Shown here piece by piece: positions 6,314 through 12,692 of a stretch of DNA of 40,871 nucleotides. The notes beneath the pieces are model-generated. The model had not been told where the DNA came from and made no database searches. It was given only the letters and a program-made list of their open reading frames with translations. The DNA is taken from the NCBI GenBank assembly GCA_002840285.1, contig PHAE01000017.1:1-40871 (forward strand), read 5' to 3'. The translations under genes were made by a program, and so were the position numbers. The stretch comes from Firmicutes bacterium HGW-Firmicutes-11 (GTDB taxonomy: Bacteria > Bacillota > Clostridia > Peptostreptococcales > Anaerovoracaceae). Numbering within the stretch: the stretch's first letter is position 1; each line of letters opens with the position of its first letter.

Positions 6314-7600
6314 ATGACAAAAGAAGAGATCCGCGCCAGGATGCGGGAGGTTCGCGAGGAAAAAGCAACGTTTATAAAAAAAGCCGACGCTTCGGACGAT
6401 GTGTCCGAGATCCGCGCGATCAACGCAAAGCTGGACGGGCTAAACGACGAATACGGCAAGCTCGAGGAACAGCTGTATGACTTCCTCGAGGCTGGAATCG
6501 AGCAGAGATCTGGTTCTCCGATTGGACAAATCCAGATTCTCGGGACATATGGCATGGCTACAGCCAAAAATCAAAAAATAAAAAACGAAAGAGCAGGTGA
6601 AAACCACATGAATATGACCCCTGAAGTACGAGCAAAATTTGAGCAGCTTGGCTCAGAACTGAAAGAGCGAAAAGCTGCATCCTTTGAAATCGACGAAATG
6701 GAGCTCCGAGCGGTAACCGTCGCAAGCGGAGATCTGGTCGTTCCTACTCACACAAGCAACACCCTGGCGCCAGCGTTCAACGAGGTATCGGCTTTGATCG
6801 ATGCCGTGAAAGCGGTTCCTCTCCCAGGCGGCGAAGCGTATGAAAAAGGTTTTGTAGTCTCTTATGGTGAAGGCGATTACACCGACGAAACTTCCGATTA
6901 CACCGCAGCCGAGCCCACCTTTGACTATGTCCAGATCGGCAAGGCCAAAATCACAGCCTACGCTGAAATGACAGACGAAGCAGCAAAGCTGCCGAACGTT
7001 CAGTACGCAATCGAAGTTAAGAAGGCCATCATGCAGGCGATCCGCAAAAAGATCTCCCGGCAGATCGTCGCCGGTGCAGGCGGGCCTAACGCACTGACCG
7101 GAATTTTCAACGCCCCAGAAAACGTGATCCCGGCCGCCTCTGATATTGAGATCTCAAAGATCGACGTCGACACCTTGGATAATCTCGTCTTGGCCTACGG
7201 CGGCGATGAGGAGATCGAAGGCGACGCCTTCCTGATCTTGAGCAAGGCAGACCTGGCCGCTTTCGCAGCTATCCGAGACGCCGAGGGAAACAAGATCTAC
7301 AAGATCAAGAAAACCTCCGGCGCAACCGGAATCATAAGCTCTGACGGCACATTCGAAACACCTTATGTTTTGAACTCGGCCTGCCCGGCGCTCACCGCTA
7401 CGGAAACCGATGCGGGTACACTTTGTATGGCCTACGGAAAGCTCGCGGCCTACGAGATGCCTTTGTTCTCGCAGCTGACCGTCGAGGAATCCAGAGACTT
7501 CAAATTCAAGTCTGGCCACATCGCCTTTCGCGGATCCGTATGGACCGGCGGCAACGTCGCCATGTACCGGGGCTTTGTCCGGATCAAGAAAAAGGCGTAA
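6314..7600 (+). CDS. HK97-family major capsid protein
   Basis: This 428-residue protein forms the phage shell. Residues 1-110 are charged and helical, like the scaffolding delta domain removed by the prohead protease. The body starts around residue 130 (AVTVASGDLVVPTHTSN) and has the usual features: FDYVQIGKAKITAYAEMTDEA, an E-loop-like region, AGAGGPNALTGIFNA, and the C-terminal LPLFS-like AYEMPLFSQLTVEESRDFKF and WTGGNVAMYRGFVRI. AGGAGGTG precedes the ATG at 6314. An internal ATG at 6609 also has AGGTGA 8 nt upstream, so a second start without the delta domain is possible. It lies before the protease, the reverse of the common portal-protease-capsid order. Codon use is much more GC-rich than in the early genes. 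Confidence 0.9.
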   Translation: MTKEEIRARMREVREEKATFIKKADASDDVSEIRAINAKLDGLNDEYGKLEEQLYDFLEAGIEQRSGSPIGQIQILGTYGMATAKNQKIKNERAGENHMNMTPEVRAKFEQLGSELKERKAASFEIDEMELRAVTVASGDLVVPTHTSNTLAPAFNEVSALIDAVKAVPLPGGEAYEKGFVVSYGEGDYTDETSDYTAAEPTFDYVQIGKAKITAYAEMTDEAAKLPNVQYAIEVKKAIMQAIRKKISRQIVAGAGGPNALTGIFNAPENVIPAASDIEISKIDVDTLDNLVLAYGGDEEIEGDAFLILSKADLAAFAAIRDAEGNKIYKIKKTSGATGIISSDGTFETPYVLNSACPALTATETDAGTLCMAYGKLAAYEMPLFSQLTVEESRDFKFKSGHIAFRGSVWTGGNVAMYRGFVRIKKKA

Positions 7601-7603
7601 GTC

Positions 7604-8161
7604 ATGACGACCTTGGAGAATAAACGCGAGATCCGCATGGCGGAGCTTCGTGCCGTTCCGGAAGAAGGGAAGATGATCGTCGAGGGGTATGCCGTCGTGT
7701 TCGATACGCCGGCGACCCATTACGGATTCACCGAGATCATCGATCGGGGCGCCTTCATCGGTACCGACATGAAAGATGTGCCGATGCGGTACAACCACAA
7801 TGACAGCTGGCTGATTTTAGCCCGGAGCCGGAACGGAAGCCTGCAGATGATTGTGGACGAAAAAGGTCTCTTCATCCGGGCAGAGCTGATCGACACGCAG
7901 ACTAACCGGGACGTCTACAAGAGCATCCAAGCGGGGCTACTCGACAAAATGAGCTTCGCGTTCACAGTATCTAAAGCCGAGTGGAACTACGATACAGACA
8001 CCCGACGGGTGCTTCAGATCGAAAAATTATTTGACGTAAGCGTGGTGGATACCCCGTTCTACGATACAACCTCAATCTTTGCGCGGGCCGCCCTGGACGA
8101 GCTGGAGAGCGGCAAAAGGGCGCTGGAAATTGAGAAGTTGAAAGTTAAAGCCAAATCCTGA
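7604..8161 (+). CDS. HK97-family prohead protease
   Basis: This 185-residue serine protease cleaves the capsid delta domain during shell maturation. The family pattern is visible: EGYAVVFDTPA near the N-terminus, VPMRYNHND with the catalytic histidine, LDKMSFAFTV with the catalytic serine, and FDVSVVDTPFYDTTSIFAR near the C-terminus. It starts 3 nt after the capsid stop, so the two are co-translated. Phages usually place this gene before the capsid. No portal or terminase gene lies on either side, which suggests that the element supplies its own shell but depends on another phage for packaging and tails. Confidence 0.88.
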   Translation: MTTLENKREIRMAELRAVPEEGKMIVEGYAVVFDTPATHYGFTEIIDRGAFIGTDMKDVPMRYNHNDSWLILARSRNGSLQMIVDEKGLFIRAELIDTQTNRDVYKSIQAGLLDKMSFAFTVSKAEWNYDTDTRRVLQIEKLFDVSVVDTPFYDTTSIFARAALDELESGKRALEIEKLKVKAKS

Positions 8162-8632
8162 CGCAGCTGGCAGCAGCAAGCAAGACCACTACTTAAAGGT
8201 ATCACGGCAGCCTACTCAACTGCCTGATATAAACCGACGCCCGGATGGGCTGACAGTTTCTTTGTTCACCGCTTCCAGCCGGCGGCAACAGGCTGGCTCC
8301 TTCCGCCGTTCCGGTGGGCGGCAATATACCGGACCTTGAGCAGGCCAAGGATAAACCTGCACCCTCTCCTGAGGAATGGCGAAGTCTTGCGGGGGCGCTG
8401 GATAGCTCTCCCGCAGGGACCAGCCGATCAGGACACATCCGCTATCACTTTGAACGTTGTAGGTGCTTAGGTATCCGTGGTGACCGGCGTTTTGTTCGCC
8501 ACAGGCGCCGATTACAGCGGATTGACCCCCCTCCCCTTTTTAGCCAGCGCGGGAAGAGGGAAACCGGAGAAGAGGTTAGCGGAGAGGCACGAACCAAAAA
8601 ATTCGAAATCCGGCGTACAGTTTGGAGGATTT
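8162..8632 (+). other. GC-rich stretch without a convincing gene
   Basis: No reading frame here looks like a protein I can recognise. Open frames (for example 8314-8640 and 8477-8671) have arginine-rich or proline-rich translations typical of non-coding GC-rich DNA. Several hairpins are visible: TGCGGG with CCCGCA at about 8388-8417, GGCG with CGCC around 8487-8501, and CCGCC with GGGCGG near 8303-8321. It may be a decayed structural gene, a packaging site or a structured RNA. Confidence 0.4.
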
Positions 8633-8738
8633 ATGGATAATAACGAATTTCAGAAAGAACGGACGCTTTAATGAACTTTATGACCTCTATAAAAAAGAAA
8701 AGATTATCCCTTGTGATAGATCTTCGACAAGGTTATAG
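8633..8738 (+). pseudogene. Frameshifted small ORF (possible +1 recoding)
   Basis: GGAGG (8624-8628) precedes ATG at 8633, giving 12 codons that end at CTT TAA (8666-8671). A +1 shift at CTT continues the frame for another 22 codons (NELYDLYKKEKII...) to TAG at 8736-8738, giving a 34-residue hydrophilic product. The slip site CTT-TAA-T resembles the CTT-TGA-C site of prfB, but no upstream AGGGGG stimulator is present. A simple frameshift mutation in a small gene is the plain alternative. Confidence 0.35.
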
Positions 8739-8762
8739 TAAAAGTGAAATGGAGGTGTAATA

Positions 8763-8972
8763 ATGCGTCAAACATTGTATGAGATTGATACCGAAGAATG
8801 CACGATTACAACTTTTGAAGGACATGCTTACCTGATTGATCCAAGCTATGTCTCTGCGATTTGCACATGGATACCGACAACTGAACTAGAGGTTGAAAAA
8901 CGAAACGAGGCAATAATAATCACTCAAACAAGTACGGGAACGGAAGTGAATGCACTACTGGAATTGTATTAA
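8763..8972 (+). CDS. Small hypothetical protein at the right end of the element
   Basis: This 69-residue acidic, strand-rich protein is unknown to me, with no signal or membrane segment. GGAGGTG lies 5 nt before the ATG, a strong ribosome binding site. It is the last gene before the right-hand arm sites and attR. Its AT-rich composition matches the early module and differs from the capsid block. Confidence 0.6.
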   Translation: MRQTLYEIDTEECTITTFEGHAYLIDPSYVSAICTWIPTTELEVEKRNEAIIITQTSTGTEVNALLELY

Positions 8973-8973
8973 T

Positions 8974-8998
8974 AAAGACCAAATAAAGACCAATTCTA
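8974..8998 (+). other. Probable integrase arm-type sites, right end
   Basis: AAAGACCAAATAA (8974-8986) matches the left-end copy at 248-260, and a second GACCAA begins 11 nt after the first GACC (8977 and 8988). Same orientation and spacing as at the left end support an integrase-binding role. Confidence 0.5.
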
Positions 8999-9010
8999 TA
9001 AACTGATTAA

Positions 9011-9041
9011 AAATGCCTGCAAAGAATACCTTGCAGGCATT
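9011..9041 (-). terminator. Element-supplied terminator for tRNA-Arg
   Basis: On the minus strand, directly after the tRNA CCA, an 11-bp stem (9041-9031 with 9022-9012) is followed by TTT. The element thus restores both the tRNA 3' end and a transcription stop. Confidence 0.75.
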
Positions 9042-9048
9042 GATTCAA

Positions 9049-9093
9049 TGGCACTCCCGAGATGATTCGAACATCCGACGCACGGTTTAGGAA
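9049..9093. repeat. attR, 45-bp direct repeat of the integrated element
   Basis: Identical to 86-130. This copy is now the functional 3' part of the tRNA-Arg gene. Confidence 0.9.
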
Positions 9094-9124
9094 ACCGACG
9101 CTCTATCCCCTGAGCTACGGGAGC
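9049..9124 (-). tRNA. tRNA-Arg(CCT)
   Basis: On the minus strand a full cloverleaf can be drawn: acceptor GCTCCCG with CGGGAGT (one G-T pair), D stem GCTC/GAGC, anticodon loop TTCCTAA with anticodon CCT (arginine, AGG codons), T loop TTCGAAT, discriminator G and an encoded CCA. The outermost anticodon-stem pair is T-T. It serves as the attachment site of the element on its 3' side. Confidence 0.92.
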
Positions 9125-9138
9125 CTGTTACGTTTGCT

Positions 9139-9167
9139 ATACTACCACAGACGGGAGGGATTATCAA
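9139..9167 (-). promoter_or_regulatory. Probable promoter of tRNA-Arg
   Basis: On the minus strand TTGATA (9167-9162) and TAGTAT (9144-9139) are 17 nt apart, ending 14 nt before the tRNA. The -35 is good and the -10 weak. Confidence 0.45.
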
Positions 9168-9204
9168 GATGAGGTTTGATGCGGCGTCGATCATGGAGAG
9201 CGGC

Positions 9205-9233
9205 TTGCGGAAGAAGCCGGATTCTGATAGAAT
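9205..9233 (+). promoter_or_regulatory. Probable promoter of the small membrane protein gene
   Basis: TTGCGG (9205-9210) and TAGAAT (9228-9233) are 17 nt apart. Confidence 0.5.
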
Positions 9234-9244
9234 AGAGCAAATTC

Positions 9245-9264
9245 TGAGAGGCGGCCGCCTCTCA
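9245..9264. promoter_or_regulatory. Perfect 20-nt palindrome in the leader of the next gene
   Basis: TGAGAGGCGG is followed directly by its reverse complement CCGCCTCTCA, just downstream of the predicted promoter. It could be an operator or an RNA hairpin. No T-run follows, so a terminator is unlikely. Confidence 0.45.
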
Positions 9265-9290
9265 AGTCTACAGTAGCAGGAGGAACGCAA

Positions 9291-9725
9291 TTGGAATCAT
9301 ATACCTCGCAAGAACTGTCCAAGCAAAAGCCCTGGCAAAAGTACGCATCTATGATCATCGGCGCCATTTTGGTGGGCTTTGGAATCTATATCGGAGACGG
9401 GATCATGATTGCCATGGGTGCAGTTCTGATCTATATCATGATCTACAAAAAGACGGTGATCGTCGACGAAGAGGGCATGATGATCCATTACAACTTCGTG
9501 TTTTACAGAAAGACATCCCGGTATCCCTATTCGGAATTCACCGAAATTCGGGCGGGTGTCAGCCCCAACAATGAAACCAACGTTGGATTTGTGAAAAGCG
9601 GAATGACCTATCCCGTTCTGCTTACTACAGACGAGGCGGAGCGAGTCATAGAGATGGTGCTGGAACAAATACCTTCTATGCCGGTCAAGTACTACGTGCC
9701 AAAGCCAAAAAAATTCCGCCTTTAA
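9291..9725 (+). CDS. Small membrane protein with PH-like C-terminal domain
   Basis: This 144-residue protein has two hydrophobic segments (about 18-34 and 37-52). A hydrophilic domain (55-125) with a strand-rich pattern follows, resembling the PH-like domains of bacterial membrane proteins of the YcxB/YdbT type. The start is TTG, supported by AGGAGG 6 nt upstream; no ATG fits. Function is unknown. It is a single-gene unit with its own promoter, convergent with cvpA. Confidence 0.65.
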   Translation: MESYTSQELSKQKPWQKYASMIIGAILVGFGIYIGDGIMIAMGAVLIYIMIYKKTVIVDEEGMMIHYNFVFYRKTSRYPYSEFTEIRAGVSPNNETNVGFVKSGMTYPVLLTTDEAERVIEMVLEQIPSMPVKYYVPKPKKFRL

Positions 9726-9735
9726 AAGCGCGGAA
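9705..9735 (-). terminator. Terminator of the cvpA-like gene
   Basis: On the minus strand a GC stem (TTCCGC with GCGGAA) is followed by a run of seven T. It overlaps the 3' end of the convergent membrane protein gene. Confidence 0.7.
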
Positions 9736-9765
9736 AAGTTTGACCGGAGCTGGAAAGCTGGAAAC

Positions 9766-10398
9766 CTATAAGGACCCTTTGATGATCAGCAGGATCAGAT
9801 TGTTATCGTACAACGGTCCTGCTATTTTTGAGGCCGCAAGCGATTCGCTGAGAAAGTCCCCGCCGGACAGGGTGATCACAGGAACCAGAAGCGCCAAAAG
9901 GAAGAAGATCAACAGGATCCCTTTCAGGGCGCCGGCAGCCAGACCGAGGACACCATCGACAAAGCCGATGACACCGTCCTGATTCTTTTTCCCCAACAAG
10001 GAAGCAAGCAGCAGAAAGACCAGACGGATCGCAAAGACGACCAGCAGAAACGAGATCACGTTGAACAGAAAACCGGCAAAGCCATCAGCGAGAGCCGAAG
10101 TCATGGCATTCTCCGCCGATTCGATCACGTTCTGAAGCACCGTCGGAAGACCTTCCGTGATGGGATCGGTAGTCTCCGATGCATTGGCAGTGAGCTTGTC
10201 CAGTATCGTTTGGTGGATGCTTTCATAGTAGTCGGTCTTTTCACGAAGGAAGAGTTCGATTTGGGGAAACCAGACAAACGCCAGCACGATGGACAAGAGC
10301 CAGCCGGCGGCGTGGAAAAAGGAGCGGACAAAACCGGTTCGATACCCGATGGCCGTGGAAAACACAAATATGATTGCGATCACGATGTCCATCCACAC
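9766..10398 (-). CDS. CvpA-family membrane protein
   Basis: The protein has about 210 residues. The first segment MDIVIAIIFVFSTAIGYRTGFVRS and the following hydrophobic helix are the hallmark of the CvpA / colicin V production family. Four transmembrane segments are visible, with an extra periplasmic-like loop of about 60 residues in the middle, longer than in short CvpA proteins. In the family it is linked to envelope homeostasis and biofilm or secretion phenotypes, but the biochemical role is not settled. I prefer the GTG at 10398, 9 nt after AGGAGGT; ATG at 10392 is also possible. It is divergent from tadA. Confidence 0.85.
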   Translation of the reverse strand: MWMDIVIAIIFVFSTAIGYRTGFVRSFFHAAGWLLSIVLAFVWFPQIELFLREKTDYYESIHQTILDKLTANASETTDPITEGLPTVLQNVIESAENAMTSALADGFAGFLFNVISFLLVVFAIRLVFLLLASLLGKKNQDGVIGFVDGVLGLAAGALKGILLIFFLLALLVPVITLSGGDFLSESLAASKIAGPLYDNNLILLIIKGSL

Positions 10399-10477
10399 GA
10401 ATGACCCACCTCCTTTCACACAGTATCATACTACCAAGGAATGGCGGGAAAAACAAGCCGCAGAGCCGAATTTCAGA

Positions 10478-10506
10478 TTGAAAAGCCACATAAAGTATGG
10501 TAATAT
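10478..10506 (+). promoter_or_regulatory. Promoter of the tadA operon
   Basis: TTGAAA (10478-10483) and TAATAT (10501-10506) are 17 nt apart, ending 33 nt before tadA. Confidence 0.6.
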
Positions 10507-10539
10507 AGTAGGGCTGATGCGGAATGGAAGGAAAGCGCC

Positions 10540-11028
10540 ATGGATCCAAGCTTTTTCATGAAGGAAGCCCTGCAGGAAGCCCAAAAGGCCTATGCCTTAG
10601 GCGAAGTCCCGGTGGGAGCGGTGATCGAATCCAACGGAGCGATCATCGGTCGAGGTCACAATCGGACCGAAACCGACAAAGATCCGGTCAGCCATGCAGA
10701 GATCATAGCGATCCGCGAAGCGGCAAAGGTCCTTGGGGGCTGGAGGCTTTCCGGGTGCAGATTGTACGTCACGACCGAACCTTGTTCCATGTGCGCCGGC
10801 GCCATCGTCCTCGCCAGAATCGAAAAGCTGTTCATCGGCACCATGGATCCCAAAGCCGGAGCGTGCGGCTCTCTCGCAAACATCCCACAAGATCAACGGC
10901 TCAACCATTACGTAGAAATAGAGACCGGTATTCTGGAAGAAGAATGCAAACAAATAATGAAAGAATTCTTCCGCGAGCTGCGTCAACGCAATAAGACGAA
11001 GCGGCGGAACGACCAGGAGGATCGTTAA
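10540..11028 (+). CDS. tadA: tRNA-specific adenosine deaminase TadA
   Basis: TadA converts adenosine 34 of tRNA-Arg(ACG) to inosine, needed to read CGN codons. This 162-residue protein has the zinc-binding cytidine/deoxycytidylate deaminase core: HAE (H52, proton-shuttling E54) and PCSMC (C82, C85). PVGAVI near the N-terminus and the C-terminal helix are typical. A lysine/arginine-rich tail of about 15 residues extends past the usual end. AAGGAA precedes the ATG, and the next gene starts 2 nt after its stop, so they are co-transcribed. Confidence 0.93.
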   Translation: MDPSFFMKEALQEAQKAYALGEVPVGAVIESNGAIIGRGHNRTETDKDPVSHAEIIAIREAAKVLGGWRLSGCRLYVTTEPCSMCAGAIVLARIEKLFIGTMDPKAGACGSLANIPQDQRLNHYVEIETGILEEECKQIMKEFFRELRQRNKTKRRNDQEDR

Positions 11029-11030
11029 GT

Positions 11031-11897
11031 ATGAAAAGAATAGGCGCCATAGTCAGCCTTTTAGTGATGCTCATGATTTTATCCACATCGATGAGCTTCG
11101 CGTCCGGACTGACCCTGATCAGCAGCTTCCCGGAAGACGGAGAAAGCGGCCTGATGCCGGCCAACATCGCGATAAAGCTTGTGTTTTCCGAAAACATGAC
11201 CAGCGAGGCGGCGCAGACGGCCAACGAAAACCGCTTTGCGATCACTGACGCGGAAGGGAAAGCGATCAAGTTCGATCCTCTCTATAATGCAGAAAAATAT
11301 CCCAACGAAATATGGATACAGATCACGGAAACACTGACCGACGATACCGAATATAATGTAGAGATCTCTGCAGACCTGGAGAGCAGCGCAGGAAACACCC
11401 TGGATGAGCCGGTCAGCATCAGCTTTTCCACCAGAGACACAGCCGCGGACAGCAACGGCTACATGATTCTAATGGTCCTCATGGTCATAGGCATGGTGGT
11501 ATTCACTGCATGGGACACCAGACGGCAATTAAAGAAACAAGGAGCGGCAAAAGAAGACGATAAGATCAACCCCTATAAAGAAGCGAAAAAGACCGGGAAA
11601 TCGGTGGAAGAAATCATAGCAAAAGCCGAGAAGGAAAAAGAAAAGGCCACTAAAAAAACTAAAAAAGACGACAAAGGTAACGATATTCCTGATACGGACT
11701 CGCAAGATGCCGTTCGTGAAGGAGTGCATAAGGTCAAAGCCAGAAAGGCCATTTCCGCGGTCGGCGTCTCCACACCGCAAACGGTATTGAGACGGATCCA
11801 AAGGCGGGAAGAAGCAAAGAAAGCGGAAGAAGTCAAAAGGGAAGAGATCCGGAGCAGAAGCAAGGGCAGCAAACAACAGCAAAGAAAAAAGAAATAG
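11031..11897 (+). CDS. Exported membrane-anchored protein with Ig-like (Big_5) domain
   Basis: This 288-residue protein has a signal peptide (1-25, cleavage near SFA-SG). An Ig-like domain of the Big_5 type (about 28-135) follows, with PEDGESGLMPANIAIKLVFS and DTEYNVEIS. A transmembrane helix spans about 143-161, and the long C-terminal tail (163-288) is dominated by Lys and Glu. The Ig domain would lie outside and the charged tail in the cytoplasm. The tail is low-complexity with coiled-coil-like runs; its role is unknown. The gene lies 2 nt after tadA and 15 nt before the GntR regulator, so expression is probably shared. Confidence 0.75.
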   Translation: MKRIGAIVSLLVMLMILSTSMSFASGLTLISSFPEDGESGLMPANIAIKLVFSENMTSEAAQTANENRFAITDAEGKAIKFDPLYNAEKYPNEIWIQITETLTDDTEYNVEISADLESSAGNTLDEPVSISFSTRDTAADSNGYMILMVLMVIGMVVFTAWDTRRQLKKQGAAKEDDKINPYKEAKKTGKSVEEIIAKAEKEKEKATKKTKKDDKGNDIPDTDSQDAVREGVHKVKARKAISAVGVSTPQTVLRRIQRREEAKKAEEVKREEIRSRSKGSKQQQRKKK

Positions 11898-11912
11898 TGA
11901 CAGGATAACCAA

Positions 11913-12572
11913 ATGAACAGCGAAACATTTCCCCATTCCATTTCACTTGCGGAGGAGATCGAAACCATCCTTCGGGAGAGGATCCTCCATGGAGAATACG
12001 GGATCGGGGAGAGGATCAAGGAAAGCCAGGTAGCCGAAGAACTGGCGGTCAGCAGAACGCCGATCCGTGAAGCACTGCGGCAGCTGGAACAAAAAGGCCT
12101 TGTCCAGTCGATCCCAAACCGCGGGTCCTTTGCTCTGGGTTTTACCCGGCAGGACATCGGCGACATCTACACGGTGCGGGCGGCAGTGGAAGCCATTGCT
12201 GTCGGCTGGGCAGCCGAGCGGATCAGCGCAAAAGAGCTCACAGAGTTGGAAGACGTCTTCGAGAAGATGGAGTTCTTCACCGAACGACTGGACAGCAAAC
12301 GAGTCTCCGAACTCAACAAGGATTTTCATAAAATCATTTACAACGCCACCGGCAGTCGATTCCTTGCCCAGATCCTGAGATCTTATCAGGATTATGTGGA
12401 ACAGACCAGAAAAGCCACCGTTTATTGCAAAGAAAACCTGATGGCGATCCTTTCGGAGCACGGGGACATTCTCGAGGCATTGCGGAAAAAAGACAAGGAC
12501 CTGGCGGTGGAACGAATCGCCGTACACCTTGAAAATTCAAGAAAACGAGCGGAATTGAGCTTAAAGCTCTAA
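11913..12572 (+). CDS. GntR-family regulator, FadR/FCD subfamily
   Basis: This 219-residue transcription factor has an N-terminal winged helix (residues 10-75, with the signature AVSRTPIREALRQLEQ) and a helical FCD ligand-binding domain (85-215). Its metal/ligand-type histidines are visible in DFHKIIYNA and near the C-terminus (AVHLENS). FCD regulators usually sense organic acids. It lies just upstream of a 2-oxoacid oxidoreductase operon, with a perfect ATTGTATACAAT palindrome between them, so it probably controls that operon in response to its substrate or product. GntR would then be made from the upstream operon while its target starts a new transcript. Confidence 0.88.
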   Translation: MNSETFPHSISLAEEIETILRERILHGEYGIGERIKESQVAEELAVSRTPIREALRQLEQKGLVQSIPNRGSFALGFTRQDIGDIYTVRAAVEAIAVGWAAERISAKELTELEDVFEKMEFFTERLDSKRVSELNKDFHKIIYNATGSRFLAQILRSYQDYVEQTRKATVYCKENLMAILSEHGDILEALRKKDKDLAVERIAVHLENSRKRAELSLKL

Positions 12573-12584
12573 ATTGTATACAAT
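12573..12584. promoter_or_regulatory. Probable GntR/FCD operator
   Basis: ATTGTATACAAT is a perfect 12-bp palindrome right after the regulator's stop codon. The core TTGTATACAA is the common operator form of FCD-type GntR proteins. It lies upstream of the oxidoreductase operon. Confidence 0.7.
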
Positions 12585-12610
12585 AAACATTTAACAATCA
12601 TTTATACATG

Positions 12611-12684
12611 GCTATCCCCTGCACATGCGTTGTCTTCCCAAAAGGAAGATGGTAGCATGAAGGAAGAAATTGCAAGGGGGTAGC
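12611..12684 (+). promoter_or_regulatory. Nested hairpin leader over the ribosome binding site of the oxidoreductase operon
   Basis: Four stems can be nested: 611-619 with 676-684 of this kilobase (GCTATCCCC with GGGGGTAGC, one G-T pair), TGCA 620-623 with 671-674, CATGC 624-628 with GCATG 655-659, and TCTTCC 633-638 with GGAAGA 644-649. A second GGAAGA at 662-667 offers an alternative partner. The outer stem hides the GGGGG ribosome binding site. An 8-codon leader ORF (12657-12683) lies inside. This suggests translational control; no known riboswitch class is recognised. Confidence 0.5.
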
Positions 12685-12692
12685 TATTTATT

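Larger units (their letters stand above)
86..9093. mobile_element. Integrated phage-satellite-like element in tRNA-Arg(CCT)
   Basis: The element lies between two copies of a 45-bp tRNA-derived repeat and contains a tyrosine integrase, divergent repressor and Cro-like genes, an excisionase-like gene, a replication initiator, small early genes, an HK97 capsid gene and a prohead protease gene. No portal, terminase, tail or lysis genes are visible in its roughly 9 kb. Size and content fit a phage-inducible chromosomal island (satellite) better than a full prophage. The early half and the cassette beside attL are AT-rich, while the capsid and protease block is visibly richer in GC, which suggests a mosaic origin. 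A decayed prophage is the main alternative. Confidence 0.8.

Noticed and set aside
8202-8671. Open frames 8202-8438 (minus), 8314-8640 and 8477-8671 (plus)
   Set aside because: Translations are proline/arginine-rich with no recognisable family, and ribosome binding sites are poor. I describe the stretch as non-coding.
9049-9093. Disrupted tRNA gene caused by the integration
   Set aside because: The repeat restores the full 3' part of tRNA-Arg including CCA, so the gene should still work.
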